Origin: Pseudomonas umsongensis
Lineage (GTDB): Bacteria; Pseudomonadota; Gammaproteobacteria; Pseudomonadales; Pseudomonadaceae
Reading direction: 5' to 3'
Length of the DNA: 64,000 nucleotides
Assembly (NCBI RefSeq): GCF_002236105.1
Contig: NZ_NIWU01000001.1
Coordinates: forward strand, 186,001 to 250,000
Positions 59,560 to 64,000 of this stretch are shown piece by piece. Below the pieces are notes generated by a model, which was not told where the DNA came from, made no database searches, and saw only the letters and a program-made list of their open reading frames with translations. The position numbers and the translations under genes are program-made. Position 1 is the stretch's first letter, and each line of letters opens with the position of its first letter.

Positions 59560-60921
59560 ATGCCAACAACAAATGTGACCTGTGATCCGGTCGAAGAAAA
59601 GCTGCGTACCTTTGTCGAAGGTCTACTGGGCGGGAAAATCACCGCCATGCAGCGTCTGCTGCGCTGGCGCCCGGCCTGGAACCTTGAGCTGCAACGCGAT
59701 GGCGAAACCCTTCAGTTGCATATTCGGGGCGAGCGCGGTGGGGATGTCAGTCCATTCCCGGATCTGCGCCGGGAGGCGGACATTCTCTCCTTGCTCGGTC
59801 AGCAAGGCGTGCCCGTACCGCATATCTACGGCTTTTGCGAAGACCCGCAAGCCATCCTGATGCAGTTGGTGCCGGGTAGCCGTGACGTCAGTACGGCGAA
59901 GAGCGATGCCGAACGTCATGGGGTTGCACGCCAGTGGGTCGATGCCATGGTGCGTATGCACCAACTGCCGTTGCAACCCTTTATCGATCAGGGTATCAGC
60001 CTGCCCAAAGGTGCCGCGGACATTACCCTGGCGGGTCTGGAAGCCTATTACCCGCTGTATGCGCGTAATAAAACCAAGCCTCAGCCTCTGGCCGAATTCG
60101 CCCTCGGTTGGCTGCGGCGCAATGTGCCACAGCACCGAACCCGGCCTGCTTTCGTTCAGTACGATTCGGGGCAGTTTCTGTTCGAGAACGGACAGGTGCA
60201 TGGCCTCTACGATTTTGAGTTCGCCATGATCGGTGATCCTCTGGCCGACCTCGCTTCGGCGCGCATGCGCGACAATTACGAACCGCTCGGGGACAGTTTT
60301 GCGGCCTTGTATCGCTATTATCAGCAAGTGACCGGCGAACCGGCGGAGCCTGATGTAGTGCGCTACCACACCGCGCTCTTCGCCACGGTCAGCACCATGC
60401 AGTTCTCGGCATCGGTGGCCACGCCACAACCGGGTGACCCGCATGACACCTACACCGAATTTGATATCGCCCTGCGCCGTGTGGTGGTGCATGCGCTGGC
60501 CGAGGCCATGGGTGTTCCCCTGCAAAAGCCGAAGCTGGACGTTGTCGGCACTGGCCCAAATGCACAGCTGCTGACCATGCTGACCGATGCCTTGGCCCAA
60601 GTGGAGGTTGCCAGCGATTTCCAGAAAACCAAATTGCGCGCAGTGAGCAAACTGGTGGAATACCTGGGCCGTGGCGATGCCATGGAGTTGCACTTGCGCA
60701 AGCTGGAGCAACAGGACGCGCAAGCGCTGCTGGACCGCACCTTCAGTGACTACAGCGAGATCGATGCAGCGCTGGAAACCTTTGTCAAAAACGCCGGGCC
60801 GGAATACGACGAACCCTTGCTGCACCTGTTCATGGCGCAAATCGAGCGGCGCGTCCTGGTCTATGGCAGCACCGCCATTGGCGCCTCCGCCAGCCACATC
60901 GACCTGCCGCCAGTCGCCTGA
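59560..60921 (+). CDS. APH-like phosphotransferase-fold protein, motif degenerate
   Basis: 453 residues from ATG 59560 (AGGGAGA upstream). The N-terminal 350 residues have the APH kinase fold (VPVPHIYGFCEDPQAILMQLVPG; YDFEFAMIGDPLADLASARMRD), but the Brenner motif is altered: FVQYDSGQFLFENG replaces HGDxxxxN, keeping the Asp but not the His or Asn. About 100 extra helical residues follow at the C-terminus. It may phosphorylate by a modified mechanism or be a non-catalytic homologue. Its mRNA carries AACAACAA over codons 2-5. Confidence 0.8.
   Translation: MPTTNVTCDPVEEKLRTFVEGLLGGKITAMQRLLRWRPAWNLELQRDGETLQLHIRGERGGDVSPFPDLRREADILSLLGQQGVPVPHIYGFCEDPQAILMQLVPGSRDVSTAKSDAERHGVARQWVDAMVRMHQLPLQPFIDQGISLPKGAADITLAGLEAYYPLYARNKTKPQPLAEFALGWLRRNVPQHRTRPAFVQYDSGQFLFENGQVHGLYDFEFAMIGDPLADLASARMRDNYEPLGDSFAALYRYYQQVTGEPAEPDVVRYHTALFATVSTMQFSASVATPQPGDPHDTYTEFDIALRRVVVHALAEAMGVPLQKPKLDVVGTGPNAQLLTMLTDALAQVEVASDFQKTKLRAVSKLVEYLGRGDAMELHLRKLEQQDAQALLDRTFSDYSEIDAALETFVKNAGPEYDEPLLHLFMAQIERRVLVYGSTAIGASASHIDLPPVA
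59565..59572 (+). promoter_or_regulatory. AANAANAA motif over codons 2-5 of the second APH gene
   Basis: AACAACAA falls directly downstream of the start codon; candidate Crc/Hfq site. Confidence 0.35.
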
Positions 60922-60939
60922 CGCGGTGAAGCCTTCCTC

Positions 60940-60970
60940 GCCCGGTGGCTTGCCGCCGGGCCTTTGTTTT
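60940..60970 (+). terminator. Terminator after the second APH gene
   Basis: GCCCGGTGGC pairs with GCCGCCGGGC (one G-T pair) and is followed by CTTTGTTTT. The next SDR gene starts 10 bases later. Confidence 0.65.
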
Positions 60971-60980
60971 CGGAGTGTTT

Positions 60981-61802
60981 ATGTCTGTTCCTGATAACGC
61001 CTTCAAGCATCGGTATGGTCCGTGGGCAGTGATCGCCGGTGCCTCGCATGGGGTGGGCGCCGCATTTGCCCATGCACTCGCCGAGCGTGGCCTTAACTGT
61101 GTGCTGGTGGCGCGCCGTGGCGAAGCCTTGGCGCAGTTGAAAAATGATCTGGAGCAACGGTACGACGTTGAGGTGCTGGTGCTCATCCAGGACCTGTCCC
61201 ATCCCGATGCCTGTGAGCAATTGTTGGCGGCTGTTGGTAAGCGGCAAGTCGGTCTGTTTATCTACAACGCCGGGGGCGACCCCTACATCACGCGTTTTCT
61301 CGATACTTCGGTCGACGACTGGGGCGCCTTGCTGCGCCTCAACTGCCTAACTGTGATGCAATGCAGCCATGCCTTCGGTGCCGCCATGCTGGAACGCGGG
61401 CGAGGTGGATTGCTGCTGGTGGGTTCCCAGGCTGCGTTAGGCGGGATTCGAAAACTGGCGATGTACACCGCCACCAAAGGGTTTGCGCTGAACCTCGGCG
61501 AGTCGTTATGGGCGGAGTGGAAAGATCGTGGTGTGGATGTGCTCAACCTGGTCATCGGTACCGTGGACACCCCTACCATGCGCGATGCCATGGTCAAACT
61601 GAACATTCCCGACGCCCTCACCATGACGTTGCCCAAGGCTGAAGACCTGGCGCTTCTGGCGCTTCAGGAGCTGGGCAATGGCCCGACGTTGATACACCCC
61701 GAAGACACCCTCGAACAGCTCGCCAATGCGCCTGGCCCGGCACGCCGTGCACACGTGCTGAGCAAGAGCGCGCAAGCGGCTGTGTTCATCGGCAACGACT
61801 GA
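60981..61802 (+). CDS. SDR-family oxidoreductase
   Basis: 273 residues: IAGASHGVGAAFA cofactor loop, IYNAGGDP, then GSQAALGGIRKLAMYTATKGF with serine and YxxxK. It resembles the DltE/YqjQ-like SDRs that lack the C-terminal DGG. ATG 60981 has CGGAG upstream, after a terminator hairpin. It precedes the MFS gene by 11 bases, so the two are probably cotranscribed. Confidence 0.88.
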   Translation: MSVPDNAFKHRYGPWAVIAGASHGVGAAFAHALAERGLNCVLVARRGEALAQLKNDLEQRYDVEVLVLIQDLSHPDACEQLLAAVGKRQVGLFIYNAGGDPYITRFLDTSVDDWGALLRLNCLTVMQCSHAFGAAMLERGRGGLLLVGSQAALGGIRKLAMYTATKGFALNLGESLWAEWKDRGVDVLNLVIGTVDTPTMRDAMVKLNIPDALTMTLPKAEDLALLALQELGNGPTLIHPEDTLEQLANAPGPARRAHVLSKSAQAAVFIGND

Positions 61803-61813
61803 GGTCACACACC

Positions 61814-63061
61814 ATGAAAGGCTTTGATAACGCAGAATTCAAACGCGGTTGGAGGGTGCTGATTCTGGCTCTCGTGGGTGTCGCCACCAGTTCCAGTTCG
61901 TTGCTGCTGTACAGCTTCAGCTCCCTGGTAATTCCCCTGGAACAGGCCATGGGCTGGGGCAGGGCGGAGTTACAGGCGGCGATCACCGCACTGTCGCTGG
62001 GCACCATTGTCGCGTCGCAATTGGCCGGCTGGCTCAATTTGCGATATGGCCTGCGCCTGATCACGTTGCTGTCCTTGTTGGCGTTGTCCGTGAGCGTCTT
62101 CCTCCTGAGCTGTGTCAGTGGCTCGATATGGACCCTCTACCTGGGTTTTTTCCTGGTGCCGCTGGCCGGGCTGGGTACGTTGCAGGTGACCTGGTCGCAC
62201 TTGGTCAACCTGTGGTTTGAGGAAAACCGAGGCCTGGCGTTGGCGATCATCCTCAGCGGCTCCGGGCTCGCGGCCATCATGCTGCCGCTGATCACCGCCT
62301 GGGCGATCGGCCGTTGGAATTGGCAGGCGGGTTTTATCGCATTGAGCGTGTTGCCAATACTGCTGGCATTGCCACTGGCGTTACGCTGGTTAATGCCGAC
62401 CGCTGTTGTCAGCCACAGCACATCACCACTTGCGGTCGTCAGCGAACGATCCGGCGGGCTGCTGTTGCGCGAAGCGCTGCGTTCGTGGCGGTTCTGGGTG
62501 TGCAACCTGTCGATGACATTGGTGGTGTCCTGCGTGGTGGGCATGGTCACCAACATTGTGCCACTGCTGCAGGATCGAGGCCTGAGCGCCCTGCAGGCCA
62601 GCCAGGTTTTCAGCAGCTTTGGCGTGTCGCTGATTCTCGGACGGTTGCTGGTGGGTTACCTGATTGACCGGTTGTGGGCCCCCGGTGTCGCCTCTTTGGC
62701 GCTTTTGATGCCGGCATTTGCCTGCGGCATTTTTGCCTATGGCGACTCCAGCATTGCCCTGTACACCCTCGCCACATTGCTGGTGGGTGTTGGTGCGGGC
62801 GCCGAATTCGATATCGCGGCATTCCTGATCGCCCGCTACTTCGGCATGCGCGACTACGGTCGCTTGTTCGGTGCCCATCTGGGCCTGATTACCGCCGGTG
62901 CCGCGATCTCGCCATTGCTGTTTGCGGGACTGTTCAAGCTGACCGGTGGCTACTCGGCCATGCTGTTGTTCAGCTTCATCTGCTTTGTCGTCGGACCCTT
63001 GCTTCTCCTGACGCTGGGTGGGTATCCGCGTTATCAGGCCGAGTCATTGGCGACCCGCTAG
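61814..63061 (+). CDS. MFS transporter (oxalate/monocarboxylate-type)
   Basis: 415 residues with twelve hydrophobic helices. GWGRAELQAAITALSLGTIVASQLAGWLNLRYGLR (motif A region with a charged loop) and ILSGSGLAAIMLP are characteristic of the MCT/OxlT-like group. It probably imports the organic-acid substrate of this cluster. It follows the SDR gene directly. No regulator gene is adjacent. Confidence 0.9.
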   Translation: MKGFDNAEFKRGWRVLILALVGVATSSSSLLLYSFSSLVIPLEQAMGWGRAELQAAITALSLGTIVASQLAGWLNLRYGLRLITLLSLLALSVSVFLLSCVSGSIWTLYLGFFLVPLAGLGTLQVTWSHLVNLWFEENRGLALAIILSGSGLAAIMLPLITAWAIGRWNWQAGFIALSVLPILLALPLALRWLMPTAVVSHSTSPLAVVSERSGGLLLREALRSWRFWVCNLSMTLVVSCVVGMVTNIVPLLQDRGLSALQASQVFSSFGVSLILGRLLVGYLIDRLWAPGVASLALLMPAFACGIFAYGDSSIALYTLATLLVGVGAGAEFDIAAFLIARYFGMRDYGRLFGAHLGLITAGAAISPLLFAGLFKLTGGYSAMLLFSFICFVVGPLLLLTLGGYPRYQAESLATR

Positions 63062-63156
63062 TGGAATTTCGAGCTAAACATATGGACAAATAATTGATTT
63101 GTGTTCAACTACTGCTCTAAGTGCAGCCTTAAAATAAAACAGACAAGGAGAATGCC

Positions 63157-64000
63157 ATGCGTGCAGCAATTATTTCCGAGCGCAATGCGCTGCCGGTAGT
63201 CGACGAGTTTCGTGAGCCGAAGCCGCAAGACGGCGCGGTACTGATCGATGTCGATACCGCTGGCCTGGGGGGCTGGGATGTACTCGGCGCCTACCGTCTC
63301 GGAGTGGAGTACCCCTGTGTCATTCGCGGCGAAGGCGTAGGCCGTGCGCCGGATGGCCGTCGGGTGTATTTCGGGGAACGCTCGGTGCTGCCATTTGGTG
63401 CCTGGGCAGAGCGCACCCTGGTGCCGCAAGCCGAAGTGTGGAATGTGCCGGACGACGTGGACGATAAAACCGCGATCAGCATGGGCATTGCGGCTACCGG
63501 TGCCATCGTTCCACTGGAAAAAGCCGAAATTCAGAAGGGTGAAAAAGTCCTGATTTTGGGCGCGACCGGTACCCTCGGCCAGATCGCCTTGCAACTGGCG
63601 CGCGGTATGGGTGCGGGCAAGGTGGTCGGTGCTGCGCGGTCGGGTGAAGCGCTGGGCCGTTTGAAGTCGCGGGGCCTCGCCGATGAGGTGGTGACACTAG
63701 GCGGTAGCGATGATGTCGCAGCTCTCAAGGACGCGGCCGATGGTGGATTTGACGTGGTGCTGGACCTGGTGTGCGGTCAACCCATGTTGACGTCTCTGAA
63801 AGCCACCAATTGGGGCGCCCGTATCGTGACCATTGGCACGGGGGCCGGACGCCAGCTCAATCTGGATATTGCCGATCTATTGTTCCGCAACTTGTCGTGC
63901 ATCGGCACCGGCCAGCGCGCGCCAGCAGACCGTGAGCAAATCTGGCTGCGTCTGCTGAAGATCGCCAAAGAGCAGCAGATTCAGGTGGATTACCTTGACT
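63157..64000 (+). CDS. Zinc-type/quinone alcohol dehydrogenase superfamily (MDR), 3' end outside window
   Basis: The frame from ATG 63157 (AAGGAG seven bases upstream) stays open to the window edge, giving 281 codons. It has the MDR layout: GroES-like N-terminus (VLIDVDTAGLGGWDVLGAYRLG, GEGVGRAPDGRRVYF), then the Rossmann part with GEKVLILGATGTLGQIALQLARGMGAGKVVGAARS and GARIVTIGTGAGRQLNLD. The usual cysteine catalytic zinc ligand is not seen, so it may be a quinone-reductase-like member. It is separated from the MFS gene by 95 AT-rich bases that probably contain its promoter. Confidence 0.88.
   Translation, partial: MRAAIISERNALPVVDEFREPKPQDGAVLIDVDTAGLGGWDVLGAYRLGVEYPCVIRGEGVGRAPDGRRVYFGERSVLPFGAWAERTLVPQAEVWNVPDDVDDKTAISMGIAATGAIVPLEKAEIQKGEKVLILGATGTLGQIALQLARGMGAGKVVGAARSGEALGRLKSRGLADEVVTLGGSDDVAALKDAADGGFDVVLDLVCGQPMLTSLKATNWGARIVTIGTGAGRQLNLDIADLLFRNLSCIGTGQRAPADREQIWLRLLKIAKEQQIQVDYLD

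Overview
The window reads as a chromosomal segment of a fluorescent-group Pseudomonas (P. fluorescens / P. mandelii / P. corrugata type). The evidence is high GC with Pseudomonas codon use, several classic Pseudomonas REP-type inverted repeats, a DUF2790 small periplasmic protein, a LigD with the pseudomonad domain order (phosphoesterase, ligase, polymerase), a phosphatidylcholine synthase and an OprD porin. No rRNA or tRNA gene was recognised. Functions are assigned from recognisable families and motifs read by eye; no database search was possible.

Layout. 1-2.9 kb: 3' part of a formamidase/acetamidase-family gene, then a DUF692/DUF2063 (MNIO enzyme plus partner) pair. 3.0-4.3 kb: an IS4-family insertion sequence with an 11-bp target duplication, sitting inside a REP-like element. 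4.3-8.6 kb: an OmpR/EnvZ-like two-component system facing away from two small secreted proteins and a DipZ-like membrane thiol-disulfide protein. 8.7-15.9 kb: ordinary accessory genes (AraC regulator, DUF4242, methyltransferase, universal stress protein, DUF488, phosphatidylcholine synthase, DUF533, cupin), interrupted at 12.06-13.18 kb by a large nested inverted-repeat region. 16.0-19.9 kb: a truncated ligD copy followed by a full-length ligD. 19.9-25.1 kb: an AT-richer, gene-poor region that looks like island debris: a MITE-like hairpin element, a tyrosine recombinase, an XRE regulator, two receiver-only response regulators and tiny membrane peptides.

25.1-35.7 kb is a sugar-acid catabolic cluster on the minus strand: RraA-family protein, NTF2-like protein, semialdehyde dehydrogenase, Dabb protein, MFS transporter, mannonate dehydratase, altronate dehydratase-family protein and OprD porin. 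It is divergent from an IclR regulator fused to an SMP-30-like beta-propeller. The transporter carries an in-frame amber codon at codon 34. A chemoreceptor and a MarR-EmrA-EmrB efflux set follow.

40.9 kb to the end is a dense catabolic region of unknown substrate. It opens with two Rieske-oxygenase-like proteins that appear to split the two metal sites between them: the first keeps only the [2Fe-2S] ligands, the second only the mononuclear-iron ligands. Then come SDRs, a VOC protein, a tandem-fused CaiB/BaiF CoA-transferase with one probably dead half, and an acyl-CoA dehydrogenase translationally coupled to an APH-like kinase, an arrangement resembling the 4-hydroxyacyl-CoA (levulinate, Lva) chemistry. 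Next are a GTP cyclohydrolase I, a single-chain indolepyruvate ferredoxin oxidoreductase, a DUF1302/DUF1329 envelope pair, further SDRs, a second APH-like protein, an MFS transporter and an alcohol dehydrogenase-like gene that runs off the end. A perfect FNR/ANR-type box lies midway between the oxidoreductase and DUF1302. Crc/Hfq-like A-rich motifs recur at the translation starts of several catabolic genes.
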